Assembly (NCBI GenBank): GCA_020152595.1 | Contig: JAIGNY010004475.1 | Location: 531,001 to 595,000, forward strand | DNA from: Chiridota heheva | Taxonomy: Eukaryota; Echinodermata; Holothuroidea; Apodida; Chiridotidae | Direction: 5' to 3' | DNA: 64,000 nt | In this document: positions 33,079 to 48,160 of the stretch, in pieces | Position numbering within the stretch: the first letter of the stretch is position 1 | How the letters are laid out: every line of letters begins with the position of its first letter | Made by a program: the position numbers and the translations under genes | Notes under the pieces: generated by a model | What the model was told of the DNA's origin: nothing | The model's database searches: none | Seen by the model: only the letters and a program-made list of their open reading frames with translations

Positions 33079-36000
33079 TGTAGTCATCCCTTTAATATGT
33101 CATCAAACAATGGCGCACATATCTTGTGTAATCATCCCTTTAATAGGTCATCAAACAATGGCGCACATATCTTGTGTAATCATCCCTTTAATATGTCATC
33201 AAACAATGGCGCACATATCTTGTGTAATCATCCCTTTAATATGTCATCAAACAATGGCGCACATATCTTGTGTAGTCATCCCTTTAATATGTCATCAAAC
33301 AATGGCGCACATATCTTGTGTAATCATCCCTTTAATATGTCATCAAACAATGACACACATATCTTGTGCAGTCGTCCCTTTAATATGTCATCAAACAATG
33401 GTGCACTTATCTTGTGTAATCATCCCTTTAATATGTCATCAAACAATGACACACATATCTTGTGTAGTCATCCCTTTAATATGTCATCAAACAATGGCGC
33501 ACATATCTTGTGTAGTCATCCCTTTAATATGTCATCAAACAATGGCGCACATATCTTGTGTAATCATCCCTTTAATATGTCATCAAACAATGACACACAT
33601 ATCTTGTGTAGTCATCCCTTTAATATGTCATCAAACAATGGTGCTTATATCTTGTGTAATCATCCCTTTAATATGTCATCAAACAATGACACACATATCT
33701 TGTGTAGTCATCCCTTTAATATGTCATCAAACAATGGCGCACATATCTTGTGTAGTCATCCCTTTAATATGTCATCAAACAATGGCGCACATATCTTGTG
33801 TAATCATCCCTTTAATATGTCATCAAACAATGACACACATATCTTGTGTAGTCATCCCTTTAATATGTCATCAAACAATGGTGCACTTATCTTGTGTAAT
33901 CATCCCTTTAATATGTCATCAAACAATGACACACTTATCTTGTGTAATCATCCCTTTAATATGTCATCAAACAATGGCGCACATATCTTGTGTAATCATC
34001 CCTTTAATATGTCATCAAACAATGACGCACATATCTTGTGTAATCATTCCTTTAATATGTCATCAAACAATGGCGCACATATCTTGTGTAATCATTCCTT
34101 TAATATGTCATCAAACAATGGCGCACATATCTTGGGTAATCATCCCTTTAATATGTCATCAAACAATGGCGCACATATCTTGTGTAGTCATCCCTTTAAT
34201 ATGTCATCAGACAATGGTGCACATATCTTTGGTAATCATCCCTTTAATATGTCATCAAACGATGGCGCACATATCTTGTGTAATCATCCCTTTAATATGT
34301 CATCAAACAATGGCACACATATCTTGTGTAATCATTCCTTTAATATGTCATCAAACAATGGCACACATATCTTGTGTAATCATTCCTTTAATATGTCATC
34401 AAACAATGGCACACATATCTTGTGTAATCATTCCTTTAATATGTCATCAAACAATGGCGCACATATCTTGTGTAATCATCCCTTTAATATGTCATCAAAC
34501 AATGGCGCACATATCTTGTGTAGTCATCCCTTTAATATGTCATCAAACAATGGCGCACATATCTTGTGTAATCATCCCTTTAATATGTCATCAAACAATG
34601 GCGCACATATCTTGTGTAGTCATCCTTTAATATGTCATCAGACAATGGTGCACATATCTTTGTAATCATCCCTTTAATATGTCATCAAACAATGGCGCAC
34701 ATATCTTGTGTAATCATCCCTTTAATATGTCATCAAACAATGGCACACATATCTTGTGTAATCATTCCTTTAATATGTCATCAAACAATGGCACACATAT
34801 CTTGTGTAATCATTCCTTTAATATGTCATCAAACAATGGCACACATATCTTGTGTAATCATTCCTTTAATATGTCATCAAACAATGGCGCACATATCTTG
34901 TGTAGTCATCCCTTTAATATGTCATCAGACAATGGTGCACATATCTTTGGTAATCATCCCTTTAACATGTCATCAAACGATGGCGCACATATCTTGTGTA
35001 ATCATCCCTTTAATATGTCATCAAACAATGGCACACATATCTTGTGTAATCATTCCTTTAATATGTCATCAAACAATGGCGCACATATCTTGTGTAATCA
35101 TTCCTTTAATATGTCATCAAACAATGGCACACATATCTTGTGTAATCATCCTTTTAATGTCATCAAACAATGGCACACATATCTTGTGTAATCATCCCTT
35201 TAATATGTCATCAAACAATGACACACATATCTTGTGTAATCATCCCTTTAATATGTCATCAAACAATGGTACAAATATCTTGTGTAATCATCCCTTTAAT
35301 ATGTCATCAAACAATGGCACACATATCTTGTGTAATCATCCTTTTAATATGTCATCAAACAATGGCACACATATCTTGTGTAATCATCCCTTTAATATGT
35401 CATCAAACAATGGCGCACATATCTTGTGTAATCATCCCTTTAATATGTCATCAAACAATGGCGCACATATCTTGTGTAATCATCCCTTTAATATGTCATC
35501 AAACAATGGCGCACATATCTTGTGTAATCATCCCTTTAATATGTCATCAAACAATGGCACACATATCTTGTGTAATCATCCCTTTAATATGTCATCAAAC
35601 GATGGCGCACATATCTTGTGTAATCATCCCTTTAATATGTCATCAAACAATGACACACATATCTTGTGTAATCACAGCACATATCTTGTGTAATCATCCC
35701 TTTAATATGTCATAAAACAATCAAACAATGGTGCACATATCTTGTGTAATCATCCCTTTAATATGTCATCAAACAATGGTGCACATATCTTGTGTAATCA
35801 TCCTTTAATATGTCATCAAACAATGGTGCACATATCTTGTGTAATCATCCCTTTAATATGTCATCAAACAATGGTGCACATATCTTGTGTAATCATCCCT
35901 TTAATATGTCATCAAACAATGGTGCATATATTGTGTAATATCTTGTGTAATCATCCCTTTAATATGTCATCAAACAATGGTGCACATATCTTGTGTAATC

Positions 36001-39000
36001 ATCCCTTTAATATGTCATCAAACAATGACGCACATATCTTGTGTAATCATCCCTTTAATATGTCATCAAACAATGGCGCACATATCTTGTGTAATCATCC
36101 CTTTAATATGTCATCAAACAATGGCGCACATATCTTGTGTAATCATCCTTTAATATGTCATCAAACAATGGCGCACATATCTTGTGTAATCATCCCTTTA
36201 ATATGTCATCAAACAATGGTGCACATATCTTGTGTAATCATCCTTTAATATGTCATCAAACAATGGTGCACATATCTTGTGTAATCATCCCTTTAATATG
36301 TCATCAAACAATGCACATATCTTGTGTAATCATCCCTTTAATATGTCATCAAACAATGGCGCACATATCTTGTGTAATCATCCCTTTAATATGTCATCAA
36401 ACAATGGCGCACATATCTTGTGTAATCATCCCTTTAATATGTCATCAAACAATGACACACATATCTTGTGTAATCATCCCTTTAATATGTCATCAAACAA
36501 TGGCACACATATCTTGTGTAATCATCCCTTTAATATGTCATCAAACAATGGTGCACATATCTTGTGTAATCATCCCTTTAATATGTCATCAAACAATGGC
36601 ACACATATCTTGTGTAATCATCCCTTTAATATGTCATCAAACAATGGCGCACATATCTTGTGTAATCATCCCTTTAATATGTCATCAAACAATCCATATC
36701 TTGTGTAATCATCCCTTTAATATGTCATCAAACAATGGCGCACATATCTTGTGTAATCATCCCTTTAATATGTCATCAAACAATCCTTTAATATGTAATC
36801 ATCAAGTCATCAAACAATGGCGCACATATCTTGTGTAATATCTTAAACAATGTAATCTTGTGTTAATCCCTTTAATATGTCATCAAACAATGGCACACAT
36901 ATCTTGTGTAATCATCCCTTTAATACAATCAAACATCCCGCACATATCTTGTGTAATCATCCCTTTAATATGTCATCAAACAATGGCACACATATCTTGT
37001 GTAATCATCCCTTTAATATGTCATCAAACAATGGCACACATATCTTGTGTAATCATCCCTTTAATATGTCATCAAACAATGGCACACATATCTTGTGTAA
37101 TCATCCCTTTAATATGTCATCAAACAATGGTGCACATATCTTGTGTAATCATCCCTTTAATATGTCATCAAACAATGACGCACATATCTTGTGTAATCAT
37201 CCCTTTAATATGTCATCAAACAATGGCGCACATATCTTGTGTAATCATCCCTTTAATATGTCATCAAACAATGGCGCACATATCTTGTGTAATCATCCCT
37301 TTAATATGTCATCAAACAATGGCGCATATCTTGTGTAATATCTTGTGTAATCATCCCTTTAATATGTCATCAAACAATCAAACAACACATATCTTGTGTA
37401 ATCATCCCTTTAATATGTCATCAAACAATGGCGCACATATCTTGTGTAATCATCCCTTTAATATGTCATCAAACAATGGCACACATATCTTGTGTAATCA
37501 TCCCTTTAATATGTCATCAAACAATGGCGCACATATCTTGTGTAATCATCCCTTTAATATGTCATCAAACAATGGCGCACATATCTTGTGTAATCATCCC
37601 TTTAATATGTCATCAAACAATGGCACACATATCTTGTGTAATCATCCCTTTAATATGTCATCAAACAATGGTGCACATATCTTGTGTAATCATCCCTTTA
37701 ATATGTCATCAAACAATGGCACACATATCTTGTGTAATCATCCCTTTAATATGTCATCAAACAATGCGCACATATCTTGTGTAATCATCCCTTTAATATG
37801 TCATCAAACAATGGCACATATCTTGTGTAATCATCCCTTTAATATGTCATCAAACAAACAATGTGTAATCATCCTTTAATATGTCATCAAACATATCTTG
37901 TGTAATCATCCCTTTAATATGTCATCAAACAATGGGCACATATCTTGTGTAATCATCCCTTTAATATGTCATCAAACAATGGCGCACATATCTTGTGTAA
38001 TCATCCCTTTAATATGTCATCAAACAATGCGCACATATCTTGTGTAATCATCCCTTTAATATGTTCAAACAATAATATCTTGTGTAATCATCCCATCAAA
38101 CAATGGCGCACATATCTTGTGTAATCATCCCTTTAATATGTCATCAAACAATGGCGCACATATCTTGTGTAATCATCCCTTTAATATGTCATCAAACAAT
38201 GGCGCACATATCTTGTGTAATCATCCCTTTAATATGTCATCAAACAATGGCGCACATATCTTGTGTAATCATCCCTTTAATATGTCATCAAACAATGGCA
38301 CACATATCTTGTGTAATCATCCCTTTAATATGTCATCAAACAATGGTGCACATATCTTGTGTAATCATCCCTTTAATATGTCATCAAACAATGGTGCACA
38401 TATCTTGTGTAATCATCCCTTTAATATGTCATCAAACAATGACGCACATATCTTGTGTAATCATCCCTTTTATGTCATCAAACAATGTCTTGTGTAATCA
38501 AACAATGTCATCAAACACGCACATATCTTGTGTAATCATCCCTTTAATATGTCATCAAACAATGGCGCACATATCTTGTGTAATCATCCCTTTAATATGT
38601 CATCAAACAATGGCAAACACATATCTTGTGTAATCATCCCTTTAATATGTCATCAAACAATGTGTAATCATCCCTTTAATATGTCATCAAACAATGGCAC
38701 ATATCTTGTGTAATCATCCCTTTAATATGTCATCAAACAATGGCACATATCTTGTGTAATCATCCCTTTAATAATCAATGGCGCCATATCTTGTGTAATT
38801 CCCTTTAATATGTCATCAAACAATGGCGCACATATCTTGTGTAATCATCCCTTTAATGTCATCAAACAAAATATCTTGTGGTGCACATATCTTGTGTATC
38901 ATCCCTTTAATATGTCATAAACAATATCTTGTGTAATCATCCCTTTAATATGTCATCAAACAATGGTAATCATCCCTTTAATAAGTCATCAAGCGATATA

Positions 39001-42000
39001 TCTTGTGTAATCATCCCTTTAATAATGTCATCAAACAAACACATATCTTGTGTAATCATCCCTTTAATATGTCATGTCAAACAATGCACATATCTTTAAT
39101 ATGTAATCATCCCTTTAATATGTCATCAAACAATGGTGCACATATCTTGTGTAATCATCCCTTTAATATGTCATCAAACAATGGCACACTTGTGTAATAT
39201 CTTGTGTAATCATCCCTTTAATATGTCATCAAACAATGGCGCACATATCTTGTGTAATCATCCCTTTAATATGTCATCAAACAATGGCGCACATATCTTG
39301 TGTAATCATCCCTTTAATATGTCATCAAACAATGGCGCACATATCTTGTGTAATCATCCCTTTAATATGTCATCAAACAATGGCATATCTTGTGTAATCA
39401 CATATCTTGTGTAATCATCCTTTAATATGTCATCAAACAATGGCGCACATATCTTGTGTAATCATCCCTTTAATATGTCATCAAACAATGGCGCACATAT
39501 CTTGTGTAATCATCCCTTTAATATGTCATCAAACAATAATATGTCATTAAACATCCCATATCTTAATAATGTCATCAAATGCACATATCTTGTGTAATCA
39601 TCCCTTTAATATGTCATCAAACAATGGTAATCATCCCTTTAATAGTCATCAAACACATATCTTGTGTAATCATCCCTTTTAATATGTCATCAAACAATGG
39701 ATCAAACACATATCTTGTGTAATCATCCCTTTAATATGTCATCAAAACAATGTGTAATCATCCCTTTAATAAGTCATCAAACAATGGCGCACATATCTTG
39801 TGTAATCATCCCTTTAATATGTCATTAAACAATGGTGCACATATCTTGTGTAATCATCCCTTTAATATGTCATCAAACAATGGTGCACATATCTTGTGTA
39901 ATCATCCCTTTAATATGTCATCAAACAATGGTGCACATATCTTGTGTAATCATCCCTTTAATATGTCATTAAACAATGGTGCACATATCTTGTGTAATCA
40001 TCCCTTTAATAAGTCATCAAACAATGGCGCACATATCTTGTGTAATCATCCCTTTAATAAGTCATCAAACAATGGTGCACATATCTTGTGTAATCATCCC
40101 TTTAATAAGTCATCAAACAATGGCGCACATATCTTGTGTAATCATCCCTTTAATATGTCATCAAACAATGGTGCACATATCTTGTGTAATCATCCCTTTA
40201 ATATGTCATTGCATATCTTGTGTAATCATCCTTTAATATGTCATCAAACAATATCATATCTTGTGTAATCATCCTTTAATATGTCATCAAACAATGCACA
40301 TATCTTGTGTAATCATCCCTTTAATAAGTCATCAAACGCACATATCTTGTGTAATCATCCCTTTAATATGTCATCAAACAATATGTAATCATGCTTTAAT
40401 ATATCTTGTGTAATCATCCCTTTAATATGTCATCAAACAATGCACATATCTTGTGTAATCATCCCTTTAATATGTCATCAAACAATATGTCATTAAACGC
40501 ACATATCTTGTGTAATCATCCTTTAATATGTCATCAAACTTCTTGTGTAATCATCCCTTTAATATGTCATCAAACAATGGCGCACATATCTTGTGTAATC
40601 ATCCCTTTAATATGTCATCAAAAACAATGTGTAATCATCCCTTTAATATGTCATCAAACAACACATATCTTGTGTAATCATCCCTTTAATATGTCATCAA
40701 ACAATGGCGCACATATCTTGTGTAATCATCCCTTTAATATGTCATCAAACAATGGCGCACATATCATTGTGTAATCATCCCTTTAATATGTCATCAAACA
40801 ATGGCGCACATATCTTGTGTAATCATCCCTTTAATATGTCATCAAACAATGGCACACATATCTTGTGTAATCATCCCTTTAATATGTCATCAAACAATCA
40901 TCCCTTTAATATGTCATCAAACAATAGGCGCACATATCTTGTGTAATCATCCCTTTAATATGTCATCAAACAATGGCACACATATCTTGTGTAATCATCC
41001 CTTTAATATGTCATCAAACAATGGTCATCAAACACATATCTTGTGTAATCATCCTTTAATATGTCATCAAACAATGGTAATCATCCCTTTAATATGTCAT
41101 CAAACACACATATCTTGTGTAATCATCCCTTTAATATGTCATCAAACAATGGCGCATATATGTAATCATCCTTTAATATGTCATCAAACAATGGCGCACA
41201 TATCTTGTGTAATCATCCCTTTAATATGTCATCAAACAATGACACACATATCTTGTGTAATCATCCCTTTAATATGTCATCAAACAATGGCGCACATATC
41301 TTGTGTAATCATCCCTTTAATATGTCATCAAACAATGGTGCACATATCTTGTGTAATCATCCCTTTAATATGTCATCAAACAATGGCGCACATATCTTGT
41401 GTAATCATCCCTTTAATATGTCATCAAACAATGGCGCATATATCTTGTGTAATCATCCCTTTAATATGTCATCAAACAATGGCTTGTGTAATCACATATC
41501 TTGTGTAATCATCCCTTTAATATGTCATCAAACAATGGCACACATATCTTGTGTAATCATCCCTTTAATATGTCATCAAACAAACTTTAATATGTCATCA
41601 AACAATGGCGCATATATCTTGTGTAATCATCCCTTTAATATGTCATCAAACAATGACACACATATCTTTGTGTAATCATCCCTTTAATATGTCATCAAAC
41701 AATGGCGCACATATCTTGTGTAATCATCCCTTTAATATGTCATCAAACAATGGCTCACATATCTTGGGTAATCATCCCTTTAATATGACATCAAACAATG
41801 GCGCACATATCTTGTGTAATCATCCCTTTAATATGTCATCAAACAATGGCACACATAGCTTGTGTAATCATCCCTTTAATATGTCATTAAACAATGGTGC
41901 ACATATCTTGTGTAGTCATCCCTTTAATATGTCATCAAACAATGTAACACATATATCTTGTGTAATCATCCCTTTAATATGTCACATATCTTGTGTAATC

Positions 42001-45000
42001 ATCCCTTTAATATGTCATCAAACAATGGCGCACATATCTTGTGTAATCATCCCTTTAATATGTCATCAAACAATGGCACACATATCTTGTGTAATCATCC
42101 CTTTAATATGTCATCAAACAATGGCGCACATATCTTGTGTAATCATCCCTTTAATATGTCATCAAACAATGGCACACATATCTTGTGTAATCATCCCTTT
42201 AATATGTCATCAAACAATGGCGCACATATCTTGTGTAATCATCCCTTTAATATGTCATCAAACAATGGCGCACATATCTTGTGTAATCATCCCTTTTAAT
42301 ATGTCATCAAACAATGGCACACATATCTTGTGTAATATTTTCAAACAATGTAATCATCCCTTTAATATGTCATCAAACAATGGCGCACATATCTTGTGTA
42401 ATCATCCCTTTAATATGTCATCAATCATATCTTGTGTAATCCCTTTAATATGTCATCAAAAACAATGTGTAATCATCCCTTTAATATGTCATCAAACACA
42501 CATATCTTGTGTAATCATCCCTTTAATATGTCATCAAACAATGGCGCACATATCTTGTGTAATCATCCCTTTAATATGTCATCAAACAATGGCACACATA
42601 TCTTGTGTAATCATCCCTTTAATATGTCATCAAACAATCATAACAATGTGTAATCATCCCTTTAATATGTCATCAAACAATGTGCACATATCTTGTGTAA
42701 TCATCCCTTTAATATGTCATCAAACAATGGCACACATATCTTGTGTAATCATCCCTTTAATATGTCATCAAACAATGGCGCACATATCTTGTGTAATCAT
42801 CCTTTAATATGTCATCAAACAATGGTGCACATATCTTGTGTAATCATCCCTTTAATCATCCATATCTTTAATATGTCATCAAACAATGTAATCATCCCGC
42901 ACATATCTTGTGTAATCATCCCTTTAATATGTCATCATGTCATCAAACAATGGCACACATATCTTGTGTAATCATCCCTTTAATATGTCATCAAACAATG
43001 GCGCACATATCTTGTGTAATCATCCCTTTAATATGTCATCAAACAATGGCGCACATATCTTGTGTAATCATCCCTTTAATATGTCATCAAACAATGGCGC
43101 ACATATCTTGTGTAATCATCCCTTTAATATGTCATCAAACAATGGTATGGCACATATCTTGTGTAATCATCCTTTAATAAGTCATCAAACAATGCACATA
43201 TCTTGTGTAATCATCCCTTTAATATGTCATCAAACAATGGCATGGCGCACATATCTTGTGTAATCATCCCTTTAATATGTCATCAAACAATGGCGCACAT
43301 ATCTTGTGTAATCATCCCTTTAATATGTCATCAAACAATGGCGCACATATCTTGTGTAATCATCCCTTTAATATGTCATCAAACAATGGCGCACATATCT
43401 TGTGTAATCATCCCTTTAATATGTCATCAAACAATGGCGCACATATCTTGTGTAATCATCCCTTTAATATGTCATGTGTAAACAATGTCATCGCACATAT
43501 CTTGTGTAATCATCCCTTTAATATGTCATTAAACAATGGTGCACATATCTTGTGTAGTCATCCCTTTAATATGTCATCAAACAATGACACACATATCTTG
43601 TGTAATCATCCCTTTAATATGTCATCAAACAATGGCGCACATATCTTGTGTAATCATCCCTTTAATATGTCATCAAACAATGGCGCACATATCTTGTGTA
43701 ATCATCCCTTTAATATGTCATCAAACAATGGCGCACATATCTTGTGTAATCATCCCTTTAATATGTCATCAAACAATGGCGCACATATCTTGTGTAATCA
43801 TCCCTTTAATATGTCATCAAACAATGGTGCACATATCTTGTGTAATCATCCCTTTAATATGTCATCAAACAATGTAATCATCCCTTTAATATGTCATCAA
43901 ACAACATATCTTGTGTAATCATCCCTTTAATATGTCATCAAACAATGGCGCACATATCATCCCTTTAATAATCAAACATCCCTTTAATATGTCATCAAAC
44001 AATGATCAAACATATCTGCACATATCTTGTGTAATCATCCCTTTAATATGTCATCAAACAATACATATCTTGTGTAATCATCCCTTTAATATGTCATCAA
44101 ACAATGGCACACATATCTTGTGTAATCATCCCTTTAATATGTCATCAAACAATGCACACATATCTTGTGTAATCATCCCTTTAATATGTCATCAAACAAT
44201 GGCGCACATATCTTGTGTAATCATCCCTTTAATATGTCATCAAACAATGGCACACATATCTTGTGTAATCATCCCTTTAATATGTCATCAAACAATGGCA
44301 CATATCTTGTGTAATCATCCTTTAATATGTCATCAAACAATGGCGCACATATCTTGTGTAATCATCCCTTTAATATGTCATCAAACAATGTCATCAAACA
44401 ATCCCTTTAATCATGTCACATATCTTGTGTAATCATCCCTTTAATATGTCATCAAACAATGGCGCACATATCTTGTGTAATCATCCCTTTAATATGTCAT
44501 CAAACAATGGCGCACATATCTTGTGTAATCATCCCTTTAATATGTCATCAAACAATGGCGCACATATCTTGTGTAATCATCCCTTTAATATGTCATCAAA
44601 CAATGGTGCACATATCTTGTGTAATCATCCCTTTAATCAAACAATGGTCATCTTGTGTAATCATCCCTTTAATATGTCGCACATATCTGGTGTAATCATC
44701 CCTTTAATAAGTCATCAAACAATGACACACATATCTTGTGTAATCATCCCTTTAATATGTCATCAAACAATGGTGCACATATCTTGTGTAATCATCCCTT
44801 TAATATGTCATCAAACAATGGCACACATATCTTGTGTAATCATCCCTTTAATATGTCATAAAACAATAGCGCACATATCTTGTGTAATCATCCCTTTAAT
44901 ATGTCATCAAACAATGGTGCACATATCTTGTGTAATCATCCCTTTAATATGTCATCAAACAATGGCGCACATATCTTGTGTAATCATCCCTTTAATATGT

Positions 45001-45209
45001 CATCAAACAATGGTGCACATATCTGGTGTAATCATCCCTTTAATAAGTCATCAAACAATGACACACATATCTTGTGTAATCATCCCTTTAATATGTCATC
45101 AAACAATGGTGCACATATCTTGTGTAATCATCACTTTAATATGTGATCAAACAATGACGCACATATCTTGTGTAATCATCCCTTTAATAAGTCATCAAAC
45201 AATGACACA
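33079..45209. repeat. 48-bp satellite array, about 250 units over 12.1 kb
   Basis: The unit is 48 bp: CATCCCTTTAATATGTCATC, then AAACAATGGCGCACATATCT and TGTGTAAT. The left part (to about 35690) is made almost only of complete units. To the right, truncated units and joins such as AACAATGTGTAATC or GTAATATCTTGTGTAATC become frequent, most densely at 38000-44700. Variable sites are GGCGCAC/GACACAC/GGTGCAC and GTAAT/GTAGT. With a 48-bp unit, two plus-strand frames stay open (HPFNMSSNNGAHILCN and IPLICHQTMAHISCVI) without implying a protein. Confidence 0.98.
33349..33948. repeat. 240-bp higher-order unit inside the 48-bp satellite
   Basis: Five 48-bp variants in fixed order (GACACAC-GTAGT, GGTGCAC-GTAAT, GACACAC-GTAGT, GGCGCAC-GTAGT, GGCGCAC-GTAAT) repeat exactly 240 bp apart (33351, 33591, 33831). 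A second block marked by CATCAGACAATGG and AAACGATGG recurs at 34206 and 34923. Confidence 0.85.
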
Positions 45210-45540
45210 ATACCTCCACATATACTTGATTGATGTTGTGTAATGGAAGAAAACATGCCACCTAATAGACCATAAACTTTCTCTTGAGCATTCAAAATCA
45301 TCAATTTTGCATTTTAATAAGTTTTGGAAATGGCAGTTATTTTGGCCTCAATGGCCTGTACACATAAAAGCAGGGCCACAAGCTTGCTCACCATTTTTTT
45401 AAACATATGAATTGGTCTATTTAATTCCATCTGATCACGTGGTTTGAGGAGGAAGGAAGGGGGAGGGGAGGAGAGGGGAGGAAGGGGGGAGGAGGGGGGG
45501 GAAGGGGGAATAATCATAAACTAAGTGGAGATGAAAATAC
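45210..45540. other. Junction sequence with a GA-rich tract
   Basis: Leaves the satellite at 45209. A GGAGG/GAAGGGGG tract lies at 45430-45510. It may include the 3' end of the following minus-strand LINE. No gene was seen. Confidence 0.4.
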
Positions 45541-45659
45541 ATGAAGGTAAACTAGAGTTAGTCATATTTAGATATAAGTGTCTTTTTTAACTTATCAAAT
45601 AATTTTACCAGTTTTATGCTTTTTATAGAATGGCATATTTGATTCCAGAACTTAATACC

Positions 45660-47060
45660 ATTAGATACAATGGAAGCGTTTGAAAAGGTCAGAATTTATG
45701 GGAAGAAAATAAATGATGGGAGACCCTGGTGTTGTGGGAATGTATATCATGAATAAAGAAAAAGTAATCCTTGAAAATATTTGGTAATTGTTGATTAACA
45801 AATTTGAAACTGGTGTCTGTGGTATGAAAAATATTAAGAAAACATAATCTGGTAAAAGATTCAGCATTGGCAAATATCCAAAGCAAATATAGGCAGCATG
45901 ATCATTTACCCATCATTCGAAAGTGGAGCAGACCGGCTCTGCTGCCTGGAAGACAGGGGACCCTTTATTCATCTTGCCTTGGTTATATATTATTCAGTGC
46001 CTTGGGTAAAAATTGTTCAGTGCATGGACACAATAAGCTCTTAAACTTTTGTTTATCAAGGTATTTAACATAATAATCTGGTATGTACTTTGCATGCAAT
46101 TCATGGAAGAAAGGGCAAATAAAAATAAATTAGAATTTGTCATCAATTTATTCAGAGACCAAAATTTACAAATTCTTTGATTGTATGGAATCTTTTTCTT
46201 GCGTCCAACATTTACCTTAATTTCAAGGGTATTGCAACGTAGTTTGGCAATAAGCTTTCTTAAATAAAAGTTATTGATGAGAAACGTATAAGGTTCTACA
46301 TAACTTTCTGCCTTCAAAATAATATATGACCGGAGACTGTCCAGAGTTTTCATCACTGATCCAGTTTTGTCTATTCATATCTATAATCCTTTGCTTAGAA
46401 ATATGTAAAATTGATTTTTCGTTACCAACACCCTGATTATTCCAACCAAAACCAGAAGAACAAAGTAAAGTTTTAATCCTTAACCTCAAGACGGTAGATT
46501 ATTAGAAGCTAAGCGGAATTGTTCATGGTAACTAAGCTTAGTATACCTATCCTCCGTATGTCTAATAACACGCAGCCAATACTAAATAAGCTTTAGAGAC
46601 GACTGAAATCTGAAAGATGCTCTCACAAGTTCACCTAATGCAAGAATATTAATACAGTTAAATGGAAGACCAAGCAAATATTCATGGAAATTATTGTAAA
46701 CACTTACTGTATGATACTTGCATGTGGATTACTACCCCATAGCTCCGCCCCATATGTTAGGATAGGCATTATTTTTGCATCAAAGATTTGGAACATACTA
46801 CTAACTGGCAAATCTAGTGTTTTAGCTATCATTTTCTTTAAATTATATATCGCCCTCTTTGCTGAGCAGCCCAAGTTTTCTTATGCAGCAGTCCATACAC
46901 CCTTTGGAGTAAATCCTAGCCCAAAATAAGTTTAACAATTAATATTCTTAAGCAATTTTCTCCAGAAGTACCACTTATCTGATCTTGCTAGATAACCGCC
47001 CTTCCTGAAAACCAGTGTCTTAGTTTTCTCGCAATTGAGTGTAAGATCATTTGAGTCGCA
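45660..47060 (-). pseudogene. LINE ORF2, region downstream of RT
   Basis: Broken frames include YCVHALNNFYPRH and FHELHAKYIP..YLDKQKFKSL (about 46090-46030) and the 70-residue frame 45661-45873. Position and continuity with the RT identify it as the ORF2 C-terminal part. A diverged copy of 45893-45965 occurs between the MITEs at 24.5 kb. Confidence 0.55.
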
Positions 47061-48085
47061 TTATGTTTCAAGGACATTAAGAAGCTTTTGTAAAGAATAG
47101 GCACTCTCAGCGAAAATTACGAGATCATCCGCATACAAGAGACAGCATACATTTGTATCAATAATCTTGATACCAGTATACGTTGAACGATTAAGGCAAT
47201 CTTCAATATCAGTAATAAAAATAGAGAACAAAATAGGTGAGAGATTACACCCCTGCCTAACCCCTTTAGTACAACTGACGAATGGAGTTAAACCGTCTTG
47301 ACATTTTACACATGATTTTACATATTTATACATTGCAAGAAAGATATCAAAAAACCTGCCAGGTATACCCAAGCTACAGAGTTTATGAAACAAAACTTCC
47401 CAGTTGATACAATCGAAAGCTGCTTTAAAATCCACTAATGCAGTAAATAGTTTTCCACGTGGTTTACGAAGGGCTATGCTAATGGCTGAATGAAGTACAA
47501 ACCAGCTATCAATTGTGGAATAATTGCAACGAAAACCGGCTTGTGCGTAAGACAAAATGTAATGGTCTTCTAGCCAATTGGTCAACCTTTGCGTCAAGAT
47601 TTTGTAAATAATTTCTTAAGCACGCAAAGAAGTGTTATAGGCCTGTAGTTTGCAAGAACACTTTTTCTACTTTTTTTATAAACAGGATTAATAACCCCGA
47701 CCTGCCACATCTCTGGATAGATGCCGAAGAAAAAACACGTTTGAAATAGCTTATGAATTAAACTAGTGAGGTCAGAATGAGTATACTTGATAGCCTCAGG
47801 CGGAATACCATCAATGACACTAGCTTTACCTGATTTGAGCGTTTTTATTGCTTTTATAACCTCATCCAATTTTATATCAGAATTTAACATATCGTTATTA
47901 GTAAAGTTCATCTCACGATCAATCATGTAATGGCTTCTATCATAAATATCATTACTACAAACACTGCCATCAAAAAGCGATTTAAAGTAGAAAAACCAAT
48001 CATTACTAGTTACACAATTGTATATCTTTGAAAAAAGACCAGAAATTCCTACTATCCTTTTGCCTAGAGGCATTAAGAAAGTCAT
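47061..48085 (-). pseudogene. LINE ORF2, reverse transcriptase domain
   Basis: Two adjoining frames (47594-48085 and 47061-47597), with the break near 47595. Motifs in order are WQVGVINPVYKK..NYRPITLLCVLKKL, ALVDFKAAFDCINWEVLFHK, GVRQGCNLSPILFSIFITDI and LLYADDLVIFAESAYSL. The catalytic YADD is intact. Only the single frame break and distant damage mark it as inactive, so this is the younger-looking of the two LINEs. Confidence 0.9.
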
Positions 48086-48160
48086 CAGTTTGATTGAAAG
48101 TATAATTTTTCTTCTTGAGAGATAAATAGTTATGGTAGCATCATCTTGAATCAGAATACT

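Noticed and set aside
33056..45243. Dozens of plus-strand ORFs up to 524 codons with 16-residue periodicity
   Set aside because: Products of the 48-bp satellite. Two frames are open at once, and frames switch at every truncated unit, with no selection for either.
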